56,417 nt of DNA from Metabacillus rhizolycopersici (lineage in GTDB: Bacteria > Bacillota > Bacilli > Bacillales > Bacillaceae). The notes beneath the pieces are model-generated. The model saw nothing but the letters and a program-made list of their open reading frames with translations, was not told the origin of the DNA and made no database searches. Both the position numbers and the translations under genes were made by a program. The stretch is taken from contig NZ_JAIQUM010000033.1 in assembly GCF_020075705.1 (NCBI RefSeq), forward strand, positions 1 through 56,417, read 5' to 3'. Below, piece by piece: positions 48,271-56,254 of this stretch; positions within the stretch are counted from its first letter, which is position 1; each line of letters starts with the position of its first letter.

Positions 48271-48286
48271 CCGAACGTTTATTCGG
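48271..48286. promoter_or_regulatory. Candidate LexA (DinR) box in the mrfA promoter
   Basis: CCGAACGTTTATTCGG matches the Bacillus SOS box CGAAC-N4-GTTCG at 9 of 10 defined positions, with symmetric CCGAA/TTCGG arms. It is immediately followed by TAAAAT (48287-48292), a likely -10, so bound LexA would block the promoter. Confidence 0.6.
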
Positions 48287-48343
48287 TAAAATAGGATTAG
48301 AACAATCCATGATAACAAGGATATGAAGTGAGGTGTAGATAAA

Positions 48344-50632
48344 GTGGAATTTCGACAATCATTAACAAGTCTTCTTCAAGCATTAAAAAGGGAAAAAGAA
48401 TTTAATGAACAAATCGTTCATTGGCATACAATTCCATCAAGAGAGGCAGAAACAGACGATTTGCCTAATGAGATAGATTCACGTTTAAAAAAAGCTTTGC
48501 AAAGTAGAGGTATCCAAGAATTATATACTCATCAATATGAGGCATATCAGATTGCGAAGAATGGATCACATTTTGTGGCTGTAACACCTACGGCATCTGG
48601 AAAAACATTGTGCTATAATCTTCCCGTACTACAGCAAATTTTGAACGATGAAACAAGTCGTGCATTATATCTTTTTCCGACGAAGGCACTCGCTCAAGAC
48701 CAAAAATCAGAACTTAATGAGATCATTGCAGAAATGGGTGTTCAGTTGAATTCATATACATATGATGGTGATACGTCCCCTGCAATCAGGCAAAAGGTGA
48801 GGAAAGCTGGACATATTGTCATTACGAACCCTGATATGCTTCATTCAGCGATTTTACCTCATCATACAAAATGGGTTTCTCTTTTCGAGAATCTTAAATA
48901 TATTGTTATTGATGAATTACACATCTACCGAGGTATATTTGGTAGTCATGTTGCGAACGTCATAAGAAGACTAAAACGAATTTGCCAATTTTATGGAAGT
49001 GATCCGCAGTTTATTTGCACATCAGCAACGATTGCAAACCCGAAGGGATTAGCTGAAACACTAACAGGGGTAACGATGGAACTGATTTCAAAAAATGGGG
49101 CACCATCGAGTAAAAAACACTTTATTTTCTATAATCCACCTATTGTCAATAAGCCGTTAAATATTAGAAAAAGTGCAACGTTAGAGGTGAGAAGACTAGC
49201 GGGTCATTTTCTAAAGCATAAAATTCAAACAATCGTTTTTGCTCGAAGTCGTGTACGAGTGGAGATTATTTTGACTTATTTACAAGAACTGATTAAAAAC
49301 GAACTAAAAGCGAAATCAATCCGAGGGTATCGTGGTGGGTATTTACCAAAGCAAAGAAGAGAGATTGAACAAGGCTTGCGAAACGGTGAAGTGTTAGGGG
49401 TTGTGAGTACAAATGCGCTTGAACTAGGTGTTGATATCGGTAGGCTACAGGTTTGTATAATGACAGGTTACCCAGGAACAATTGCAAGTGCTTGGCAGCA
49501 AGCAGGAAGGGCTGGAAGAAGGCAAGGAGAAGCAGTGATTATAATGGTGGCTAGCTCTAGCCCGCTAGACCAATATATTATTCAAAACCCTGATTATTTC
49601 TTTAAGCAAAACCCTGAAACTGCTATTATTAATCCAGACAATTTAGTCGTCCTCGTTGATCATTTGAAATGTGCTGCTTTTGAGATTCCTTTTAAAGAGG
49701 GAGATACATTTGATGGACTTGAATTGGAGGAAATTTTACAATTTTTAGCAGAAGAGCGGGTCTTATACTATAATGATAAGACATATCATTGGATGAATGA
49801 TTCCTTTCCAGCGCATAACATTAGCCTTCGCTCTGCATCTCAAGAAAATGTGATTATAATCGATCAAACCGATATTGCACATGTAAAGGTCATTGGCGAA
49901 ATGGACCGATTTAGTGCGATGACACTATTACACGATGAAGCAATTTATTTACATCAAGGAGTTCAATTTCAGGTTGAGAAGCTAGATTGGGCGGAGAAAA
50001 AGGCTTTTGTAAGAGAAGTAGATGTTGATTATTTTACTGACGCAAATTTAGCAGTACAGTTAAGAGTACTTGAAGAGGATATGCATCAAGAAAATGAGCG
50101 TACTGAATATGGATTTGGAGATGTAACTGTTCAAGCGATGGCAACGATTTTTAAAAAAATAAAATTTGATACACATGAAAATATCGGTTCTGGTCCAATC
50201 CATCTTCCTGAGGAGGAGCTTCATACAAATGCTGCATGGATGAGTTTGCAATTAAGTATGAAAGAAGAAATGACAGAAAATCGTCTCGAAGAATCATTAA
50301 TTGGTGCTGCACATGTTCTTCAGCATGTTGCTCCTTTGAAAGTAATGTGTGATCCTTCAGATTTACACGTGATTGCTCAAATAAAAGCTACTCATAATGA
50401 AAAACCAACTATTTTTTTATATGATCGATATCCAGGTGGTGTCGGATTATCAAAGAAAATTTACGAAACAATGGATACTGTTTTAACTGAAGCATTACAA
50501 TTACTATCCGCATGCCCTTGTCATGCTGGGTGTCCTTCTTGTATTGGTACGGAAAGTAGTTCAAATTCAATAAAAAAAGATACCCACCTACTTCTTGCAA
50601 AATTATTAATGAGTAGAAACGATACCCATTAA
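48344..50632 (+). CDS. mrfA: MrfA (YprA), DEAD/DEAH helicase of mitomycin repair
   Basis: The 762-residue superfamily 2 helicase has Walker A TPTASGKTLCY at 81-91, a DELH box (VIDELHIYRG), TSATIANP, ALELGVDIG and QQAGRAGRRQG. A C-terminal DUF1998 (MZB) domain ends in a four-cysteine site (CPCHAGCPSC). In B. subtilis MrfA and the nuclease MrfB act together to repair mitomycin C lesions. GTG start preceded by GTGAGGTG. mrfB follows on the same strand. Confidence 0.92.
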   Translation: MEFRQSLTSLLQALKREKEFNEQIVHWHTIPSREAETDDLPNEIDSRLKKALQSRGIQELYTHQYEAYQIAKNGSHFVAVTPTASGKTLCYNLPVLQQILNDETSRALYLFPTKALAQDQKSELNEIIAEMGVQLNSYTYDGDTSPAIRQKVRKAGHIVITNPDMLHSAILPHHTKWVSLFENLKYIVIDELHIYRGIFGSHVANVIRRLKRICQFYGSDPQFICTSATIANPKGLAETLTGVTMELISKNGAPSSKKHFIFYNPPIVNKPLNIRKSATLEVRRLAGHFLKHKIQTIVFARSRVRVEIILTYLQELIKNELKAKSIRGYRGGYLPKQRREIEQGLRNGEVLGVVSTNALELGVDIGRLQVCIMTGYPGTIASAWQQAGRAGRRQGEAVIIMVASSSPLDQYIIQNPDYFFKQNPETAIINPDNLVVLVDHLKCAAFEIPFKEGDTFDGLELEEILQFLAEERVLYYNDKTYHWMNDSFPAHNISLRSASQENVIIIDQTDIAHVKVIGEMDRFSAMTLLHDEAIYLHQGVQFQVEKLDWAEKKAFVREVDVDYFTDANLAVQLRVLEEDMHQENERTEYGFGDVTVQAMATIFKKIKFDTHENIGSGPIHLPEEELHTNAAWMSLQLSMKEEMTENRLEESLIGAAHVLQHVAPLKVMCDPSDLHVIAQIKATHNEKPTIFLYDRYPGGVGLSKKIYETMDTVLTEALQLLSACPCHAGCPSCIGTESSSNSIKKDTHLLLAKLLMSRNDTH

Positions 50633-50860
50633 AAAGAAGAATTATTGAAGTAGAGCAACGAGCCCAACTTCAGATGGTGGTGGAAGCGTAGTAAACTCTA
50701 TGTCATTTGTTGCAACCAAATTTGTCTATTTTAATTATAGAGTAGTTGTGATAGTGTAGGGAGACTTCCGACAGTGGAAGATCTACTGTCCGCTAAGAAT
50801 AGGGTAAATTAGCGTAGTTCCATCCCCATTACCTTTTTACTAAATTAAAGGATGAGGCAA

Positions 50861-52132
50861 ATGTCGTTAAAAAATAAATTAAATCGAATGAAAAAACACG
50901 TAGTAAGAGAAGAAAGTAAAACTACTATCACTGAGCAGGTAGAACTTAATGATCCGCTTGAACAAGTTTGGAAAGACTTTCAAACAACTATTTTTTCATT
51001 CGATGACCAAAAATGTCTAATAAGAGAAGTATCATACCCATTAGATTATCAACATGGGCATTATCAACTTGGTGAATTTCATCAGATTGTTTCAATGTGG
51101 AATGAAAGTGATTCAACTCACCCCCTATCATGTAAAGGTCATGAAGCAAGTGATCTGTTTTTCTTCGATACTGAAACTACAGGCCTTGGTGGTGGAGCAG
51201 GGAACACAATCTTTTTATTAGGACAAGCCCAAGTCTTTTCGGATCGAGTCGTAGTAAAACAGCATCTATTACCAAAACCAGGAAATGAAATAGCGTTATA
51301 CCAGAGTTTCTTACAAGGGATTAATAGTAAAACTCTTGTAACTTACAATGGCAAGGCATTTGATTGGCCGCAAGTTAAAACGCGGCATACATTAATACGA
51401 GATTCAGTACCCAGTCTTCCTGCATTTGGTCATTTTGATTTGTTTCATGCAGCCAGAAGGCTATGGAAAAATGAACTTGAGTCTGTAAGACTTTCAAATG
51501 TTGAAAGTGAAATTCTTAATATTACTAGAGAAAATGATATTCCAGGCTTTTTAGCGCCGATGATTTATTTTCAATTTGTCAAAGAACAGCATCCAAGTAT
51601 CATTACAGGTGTTCTTAAACACAATGAAATTGACGTATTATCATTGATCACATTATATATCCACTTATCTTTAAAGTTATTAAAGACAAATCATGAAGCA
51701 AATTCAGCAGAGCACTTTGAAATTGCTAGATGGTTAGAGTATGTGGGGGATAAAGACGCTGCATTTACTGCTTACCAGTCATTGATGGAAAAAGGTACAA
51801 ATAAGGAAATTGAAGCAAAGTTTGCCGTTGCTCATCATTATAAGAAGGAAAAGCACTGGGAAAAAGCCGTAGCAACTTGGAAGGCTATCATCGATTCAGC
51901 AAGTAATGGGGTTACTGTTAGGAAGGCAGCGATTGAATTGGCTAAATATTATGAGCACAAGGAAAAGAACTATCAAGAAGCGCTGTATTTTAGTGAACAA
52001 GTATATACGTTGTTACAGGAGGTAGAACTTGTTTCAGCCCATTCGGAGAAGAATGAAATAGAAAAAAGAATTAATCGATTAAAGCGGAAATATTCTAATA
52101 ATATTGCCCGGGTAAGCGCAGAAATTGAGTAA
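50861..52132 (+). CDS. mrfB: MrfB (YprB), exonuclease with TPR domain
   Basis: The 423-residue protein has an RNase H-like DEDD exonuclease core (FFDTETTGLGGGAGN, TYNGKAFDWPQVK, HNEIDVLSL) and a C-terminal helical TPR region (AEHFEIARWLEYVGDKDAA, then AIELAKYYEHKEKNYQEAL). It is the partner of MrfA in mitomycin repair. ATG 50861 is favoured for spacing from AAGGAT; another ATG lies nine bases upstream. The 228-base spacer after mrfA has no gene. Confidence 0.9.
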   Translation: MSLKNKLNRMKKHVVREESKTTITEQVELNDPLEQVWKDFQTTIFSFDDQKCLIREVSYPLDYQHGHYQLGEFHQIVSMWNESDSTHPLSCKGHEASDLFFFDTETTGLGGGAGNTIFLLGQAQVFSDRVVVKQHLLPKPGNEIALYQSFLQGINSKTLVTYNGKAFDWPQVKTRHTLIRDSVPSLPAFGHFDLFHAARRLWKNELESVRLSNVESEILNITRENDIPGFLAPMIYFQFVKEQHPSIITGVLKHNEIDVLSLITLYIHLSLKLLKTNHEANSAEHFEIARWLEYVGDKDAAFTAYQSLMEKGTNKEIEAKFAVAHHYKKEKHWEKAVATWKAIIDSASNGVTVRKAAIELAKYYEHKEKNYQEALYFSEQVYTLLQEVELVSAHSEKNEIEKRINRLKRKYSNNIARVSAEIE

Positions 52133-52253
52133 ATTCGTCAAAAAAGCGGTAAAACAACGAAAATATTTTCAATTGAAAAATAAACAATTGTAGATTCTTG
52201 TTGAACGATGTAAAATAAGTGACTGTATTATCAATTTGAAGGAGTAGAATACC

Positions 52254-52349
52254 GTGTATAAAAGTATCCTTTACTTATTTTTCGTCGTTGTCGTTTTAAC
52301 AGTCTTTATTTTGACAAATTTCAAAGATAGCTTTTTTGCCTTTTTATAA
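52254..52349 (+). CDS. 31-residue single-span membrane peptide
   Basis: The predicted peptide starts MYKSILYLFFVVVVLTVF and ends NFKDSFFAFL, one hydrophobic helix with a short charged turn. AAGGAGTAGA lies at good distance before the GTG. No family is recognised. It lies between mrfB and cotD. Size and shape suggest a small membrane regulator, but nothing shows its role. Confidence 0.55.
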   Translation: MYKSILYLFFVVVVLTVFILTNFKDSFFAFL

Positions 52350-52412
52350 AGATTAGGTAGATGTTCGCGTACAGATATAAGACTTTCTATCAAAATTAGG
52401 TTTATGTATTAG

Positions 52413-52441
52413 TACATGTATATCCCTTTCATCATAGTTTA
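52413..52441 (+). promoter_or_regulatory. Candidate sigma-K promoter of cotD
   Basis: TACA and CATAGTTTA are separated by 16 bases, fitting mACm-N16-CATANNNTA apart from the first base, 41 bases before the cotD start. In B. subtilis cotD is a late mother-cell gene under sigma-K and GerE. Confidence 0.6.
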
Positions 52442-52482
52442 AAAGTGTAAGGTAAACTAAATGATTGAAAGGAGATTAACAT

Positions 52483-52782
52483 ATGCATCATCATCATTGT
52501 TGTAAACCAAATGTAATGGCACCAATCGTACACCCGACTAAATGTTGTGTGCAGAATACCTATTCTGAAACAATCGTACCACACATCCATCCACAACACA
52601 CAACAACAGTAAACCATGATTTTTATAAGCATCAACACTATTTCCCACAAACTCAATCTGTTGAGAACGAAGTAACACACCAACACTTTAATGTGTACGG
52701 TCAGCAACCAGTTCCAGGGTATGGCTTTGGAGGTCCAAGACCGCGTCCAGGATTTGGCGGCTTTGGTCCATTTGGTCGATAA
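52483..52782 (+). CDS. cotD: Spore coat protein CotD
   Basis: The 99-residue inner-coat protein is rich in His and Cys at the N-terminus (MHHHHCCKPN, then PTKCCVQNT), with a conserved ETIVPHIHPQHTTTVNHDFY segment. The C-terminus is rich in Gly, Pro, Phe and Arg (GYGFGGPRPRPGFGGFGPFG). GAAAGGAGATT precedes the ATG; a terminator follows. Confidence 0.92.
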   Translation: MHHHHCCKPNVMAPIVHPTKCCVQNTYSETIVPHIHPQHTTTVNHDFYKHQHYFPQTQSVENEVTHQHFNVYGQQPVPGYGFGGPRPRPGFGGFGPFGR

Positions 52783-52797
52783 GGTAAAAATTTGTTT

Positions 52798-52822
52798 AGG
52801 AGCTGATTTTTCAGCTCCTTTC
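52798..52822 (+). terminator. Terminator of cotD
   Basis: Stem AGGAGCTGA/TCAGCTCCT with a TTTT loop, followed by TTCC. Confidence 0.8.
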
Positions 52823-52912
52823 CATTTATGAACAGATACAAATAGTATTTTTATGAAATAAACTGTTTCATTAGAATGATTATAACGATCAAATTATCGA
52901 TAGGTGATTAAT

Positions 52913-53473
52913 GTGAAAGTAATAATGATCTCTGGGTATAAATCGTTTGAATTAGGAATTTATAAAAATGATGATCAAGCAGTACAATATATTAAAAAGG
53001 CAATTGAAAAATCGTTACTTAGGCTTGTAGAAGATGGATTGGAATGGGTAATCATTAGCGGTCAAATGGGGGTTGAACTTTGGGCAGCTGAAGTTGTTTA
53101 CGACTTGCAAATGGATTACCCCGAATTAAAACTTGCGATTCTTACTCCATTTTTAAATCAAGAAAGTAAATGGAATGAAGTCAATCAAGAGTATTATGAA
53201 TTCATCGTGTCACAAGCTAATTTTGTTGATAGTATTACAAAGAGAGAATATGAAAGTCCGTTGCAATTCCGTCAAAAGAATGATTTTCTTGTAAGCAAAA
53301 GTGAAGGACTCCTTCTTGTCTATGATGAAGAGAATGAAGGCTCGCCCAAATTTTTATTGGACATTGCGAGAAAGAAGAAAGAATCGAGTAGTTATTCAAT
53401 TGAGTTAATTAACTTTTCGGATTTACAGGTAGTAGTTGAGGACGAAAATATGAAAAATAGCGAATTTTGGTAA
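52913..53473 (+). CDS. ypsA: SLOG-fold protein YpsA
   Basis: The 186-residue protein has the Rossmann-like SLOG fold: SGYKSFELGI near the N-terminus, WVIISGQMGVELWAAE with the glycine-rich ligand loop, and DGLLLVYDEENEGSPK. YpsA influences cell division in Bacillota and is commonly next to gpsB, as here. GTG 52913, after TAGGTGATTA, gives the N-terminus (MKVIMISGYK) seen in B. subtilis. Confidence 0.9.
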   Translation: MKVIMISGYKSFELGIYKNDDQAVQYIKKAIEKSLLRLVEDGLEWVIISGQMGVELWAAEVVYDLQMDYPELKLAILTPFLNQESKWNEVNQEYYEFIVSQANFVDSITKREYESPLQFRQKNDFLVSKSEGLLLVYDEENEGSPKFLLDIARKKKESSSYSIELINFSDLQVVVEDENMKNSEFW

Positions 53474-53578
53474 GAATTGTCTAAAATATTATTTGTAACA
53501 AATGATTGTTGAAATTGACAATTTATAAGATTTCTGAAAAAATAAGGTTGATGATTTCGCTATGATGAGGTGAAAGAT

Positions 53579-53878
53579 ATGCTTTCAGATAAAATTAAAT
53601 TAACAGCTAAGGAAATTTTGGAAAGAGAATTTAAATCGGGGGTAAGAGGGTATAAACAAGAGGAAGTTGACAAGTTTTTAGATTACATCATTAAAGACTA
53701 TGAAACCTTCCATCAAGAAATTGAAGATCTTCAACAAGAAAATCTTCGCTTGAAAAAACAATTGGATGATACATATAAAAAACAGCCCCAAGTCCAAACG
53801 AATACAACAAATTTCGATATTTTGAAACGATTATCGAACTTAGAGAAACATGTTTTTGGTAGTAAACTTTACGATTGA
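53579..53878 (+). CDS. gpsB: Cell division regulator GpsB
   Basis: Membrane-associated DivIVA-like adaptor that docks PBP1 and other wall enzymes at division and growth sites. The 99-residue protein has the N-terminal lipid/PBP-binding region ([20 protein letters not shown], then [15 protein letters not shown]), a coiled coil to about 65 and a C-terminal trimerising helix ([15 protein letters not shown]). GAGGTGA supports ATG 53579. Confidence 0.94.
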   Translation: MLSDKIKLTAKEILEREFKSGVRGYKQEEVDKFLDYIIKDYETFHQEIEDLQQENLRLKKQLDDTYKKQPQVQTNTTNFDILKRLSNLEKHVFGSKLYD

Positions 53879-53895
53879 TTTTGCATTAACGGACG

Positions 53896-53960
53896 AGTAA
53901 ACTCCCCACCTCTAAGCTTGAGTGATTCAAAGAGCTGAAGGAGAAACGGTGGGGGATAAA
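53896..53960. repeat. Dispersed repeat family 2, copy d
   Basis: GTAAACTCCCCACC and GGTGGGGGATAAAG pair around TCTAAGCTTGAGTGATTCAA and following bases. It lies between gpsB and the rnpB promoter. Confidence 0.65.
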
Positions 53961-54009
53961 GAAAGCCCTCACTGTTGGAAGTCCTGCTTGAAAAAACAAT
54001 TTTTTACAC

Positions 54010-54038
54010 TTGTTTTATTTGAGAAATTTATGTATACT
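54010..54038 (+). promoter_or_regulatory. Sigma-A promoter of rnpB
   Basis: TTGTTT and TATACT are separated by 17 bases, ending 14 bases before the start of the RNase P RNA. Confidence 0.7.
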
Positions 54039-54052
54039 TAATTTTGTTGTTT

Positions 54053-54461
54053 GTTAATAACGTTTAGGTAATCGCTGCAACCTATAGGGTTGTAGAGGAA
54101 AGTCCATGCTCGCACAGTGCTGTGATGCCTGTAGTGTTCGTGCCTAGCGAATTCATAAGCTAGGGCAGCCGGATTAATCCGGTTGACGGCAGAGAAAAAG
54201 CCTAAGTCCATTGGATATGGCTTGACTATCTTGAAAGTGCCACAGTGACGGAGTCTTACAAGAAATTGTAAGGGTGGAACGGGGTAAACCCCACGAGCGA
54301 GAAACCCAAATAATGGTAGGGGCATCTTCTTGGAGGAAACGAACGAAAAGAAGGACAGAAGCAATTAATTGCTTCTGTAGATAGATGATTACCACCTGAG
54401 TACGAGGCTTAGCCGTTTGCAGTACAATGGAACAAAACATGGCTTATCGAACGTTATTAAT
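54053..54461 (+). ncRNA. rnpB: RNase P RNA, Bacillus (B) type
   Basis: Catalytic RNA that matures tRNA 5' ends. The conserved cores are present: GGTAATCGCTGCA near the 5' end, GAGGAAAGTCCATGCTCGC, then GGGTGGAACGGGGTAAACCCC and CACGAGCGAGAAACCCAAAT. The 3' end (GGCTTATCGAACGTTATTAA) pairs with the 5' AATAACGTT to form P1. About 409 nt, close to the 401 nt of B. subtilis. Ends are approximate by a few bases. Confidence 0.95.
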
Positions 54462-54482
54462 CAGTATGAAAACAAATGCTAC

Positions 54483-54510
54483 AAGGGGCTGAACGATTCA
54501 GCCCCTTTTC
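54483..54510 (+). terminator. Terminator of rnpB
   Basis: Stem AAGGGGCTGAA/TTCAGCCCCTT with a CGA loop, followed by TTC. Repeat R6 begins shortly after. Confidence 0.85.
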
Positions 54511-54528
54511 ACGTTATAGGAGACTATA

Positions 54529-54682
54529 AAATTCTTGAACTGTGGATAAGCGCATGACATCCAGCGCCAGCGCCTAGCCCCTCTTGGATCTAAGCCACTC
54601 AGGAATTGAAGGTAAAGAGCACCATCTATTCCTGAGCGTCTTATGTTTGTCGGGTCTGATCAAGGCGCTTGCGCTTTTGTTC
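54529..54682. repeat. Dispersed repeat family 1, copy R6
   Basis: The left module (GAACTGTGGATAAGCGCATG, ACATCCAGCGCCAGCGCC), a nested imperfect hairpin (arms CAGGAATTGAAGGT and ACCATCTATTCCTG), then GTCGGGTCTGATCAAGGCGC and TTGCGCTTTTGTT. It follows the rnpB terminator directly. Confidence 0.85.
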
Positions 54683-54793
54683 TTTACATATTTTTTGGAT
54701 AGATATGATAAAAATAGTCGATGATGGTTAATGAGTTAAAACTCATTTTATTAAATACTAATATTGGAAATAGAAGTAAGGTAGGGTGAATGA

Positions 54794-55942
54794 ATGAAGA
54801 AGTTATCACTTATTGCGACGTCTGCGATGGGACTAGAGGCAATTGTTGGAAAAGAAGTAAAGGACTTAGGGTATGATTGTAAAATTGAAAATGGTAAAGT
54901 AACGTTTGAAGCAGATGAATTAGCTATTTGCCGATCAAATCTATGGCTGCGAACAGCGGATCGTATAAAAATTAAGGTTGGGGAATTTCAAGCAAAAACC
55001 TTTGATGAGCTTTTTGAAAAAACGAAAGCGTTGAACTGGGGAGATTACTTACCTGAAAATGCAGAATTTCCTGTAATAGGGAAATCAGTTAAGTCTATGC
55101 TTGCAAGTGTCCCTGATTGTCAAGCAATCGTAAAAAAAGCTGTCGTTGAAAAATTAAAATCTCATTATAAGACGACTGGTTGGTTTAATGAAGATGGGCC
55201 ACTTTACCGAATTGAGGTTGCTTTGTTAAAGGATGTTGCAACAATTACGATTGATGCTAGTGGGACTGGATTACATAAGCGTGGATTTCGGATTGATCAA
55301 GGGGGAGCACCGATAAAAGAAACACTTGCAGCAGCGCTCGTTTTATTAACTAGGTGGACACCTGATCGTCCGTTTGTTGATCCGTTTTGTGGTTCAGGTA
55401 CAATCCCGATGGAGGCAGCATTGATTGGTCAAAATATCGCACCTGGATTTAATCGTGAATTTGCTTCTGAACAGTGGCATTGGATTGGAGAAGATAAATG
55501 GAACCTTGCTAGACAAGAAGTTGAGGACAAAGCGAAGTATGATCAGCCTCTTGATATACAAGCTTCTGATATTGATCATCGCATGGTATCGATTGCTGAA
55601 GCAAATGCTGAGGAAGCGGGTCTACGCGAACTTATTCATTTTAAGCAAATGCAAGTAAAGGATTTTACAACGAATAAACAATTTGGTGTTATTGTCGGAA
55701 ACCCACCATATGGTGAGCGTCTTGGTGAGAAAAGAGCAGTTGAACAAATGTATAAGGAAATGGGACAAGCATTTTCTACTTTAGATACATGGAGTATTTA
55801 TATGCTGACGTCACATGAAGGCTTCGAAGGACTTTACGGAAAACCAGCTACGAAAAAGCGTAAACTTTTTAATGGATTTATCAAAACAGATTTCTATCAA
55901 TATTGGTCAAATGTACGTCCACCAAGAAATAACAAAGAATGA
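54794..55942 (+). CDS. ypsC: THUMP-domain rRNA methyltransferase YpsC (RlmL-like)
   Basis: SAM-dependent N2-guanine methyltransferase, probably acting on 23S rRNA. The 382-residue protein has an N-terminal ferredoxin-like/THUMP region (LIATSAMGLEAIVGKEVKDL) and a Rossmann methyltransferase domain with DPFCGSGTIPMEAAL at about 196-210 and the catalytic NPPYGERLG near 302-310. It corresponds to the RlmL half of the enteric RlmKL fusion. The ATG at 54794 follows AAGGTAGGGTGAA. Confidence 0.93.
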   Translation: MKKLSLIATSAMGLEAIVGKEVKDLGYDCKIENGKVTFEADELAICRSNLWLRTADRIKIKVGEFQAKTFDELFEKTKALNWGDYLPENAEFPVIGKSVKSMLASVPDCQAIVKKAVVEKLKSHYKTTGWFNEDGPLYRIEVALLKDVATITIDASGTGLHKRGFRIDQGGAPIKETLAAALVLLTRWTPDRPFVDPFCGSGTIPMEAALIGQNIAPGFNREFASEQWHWIGEDKWNLARQEVEDKAKYDQPLDIQASDIDHRMVSIAEANAEEAGLRELIHFKQMQVKDFTTNKQFGVIVGNPPYGERLGEKRAVEQMYKEMGQAFSTLDTWSIYMLTSHEGFEGLYGKPATKKRKLFNGFIKTDFYQYWSNVRPPRNNKE

Positions 55943-56057
55943 GTTTAACTTTCCTAGTCAAGTCGCACAAACATGGATTATCATGAATATAAACTTTTAC
56001 ACTATACGAAAAATAGGTTATTACTTGTATAATAAAAGATAAAAGGAGGTGGAGGAA

Positions 56058-56243
56058 ATGTCTTCAATACTAGATCAACTAGGTCCAAAATATTTTGCTT
56101 TAGATGCAGCCCGTGTTGATGCAAGCCCAACCGAGGTTATCATATCAAATGATGAAGGAACTACATACTATATTGTTACACCCGATTTGTTAACAGCAGA
56201 ATTACTAGAATTAGGTTATAAAAAAATAGACGAAGAGAATTAA
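56058..56243 (+). CDS. 61-residue conserved-looking small protein
   Basis: A short acidic protein starting MSSILDQLGPKYFALDAARV, with EVIISNDEGTTYYIVTPDLL in the middle. It has alternating beta and alpha character and no membrane segment. AAAGGAGGTGGAGG is a near-perfect ribosome-binding site. I do not recognise the family. Its last codons form the left arm of the palindrome abutting the insertion sequence, so the natural 3' end may have been affected. Confidence 0.75.
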   Translation: MSSILDQLGPKYFALDAARVDASPTEVIISNDEGTTYYIVTPDLLTAELLELGYKKIDEEN

Positions 56244-56254
56244 TCTCTTCGTCT
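56228..56254. repeat. 27-bp palindrome at the insertion sequence boundary
   Basis: Arms AGACGAAGAGA and TCTCTTCGTCT with loop ATTAA: the same 11-5-11 geometry as the palindromes at 40495 and 40681 but a different sequence. It overlaps the end of the 61-residue gene and directly precedes the element end CAGACTGTAGACAAA. It was probably that gene's terminator stem and the insertion target. Confidence 0.7.

Noticed and set aside
48080..48358. 92-codon reverse open frame
   Set aside because: It spans the mrfA promoter and the Hsp20 promoter, has no ribosome-binding site and shows no protein-like composition.
55815..56042. 75-codon frame overlapping the ypsC end
   Set aside because: It is mostly the shifted frame of ypsC, with no ribosome-binding site. 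The 61-residue gene downstream has a near-perfect one.
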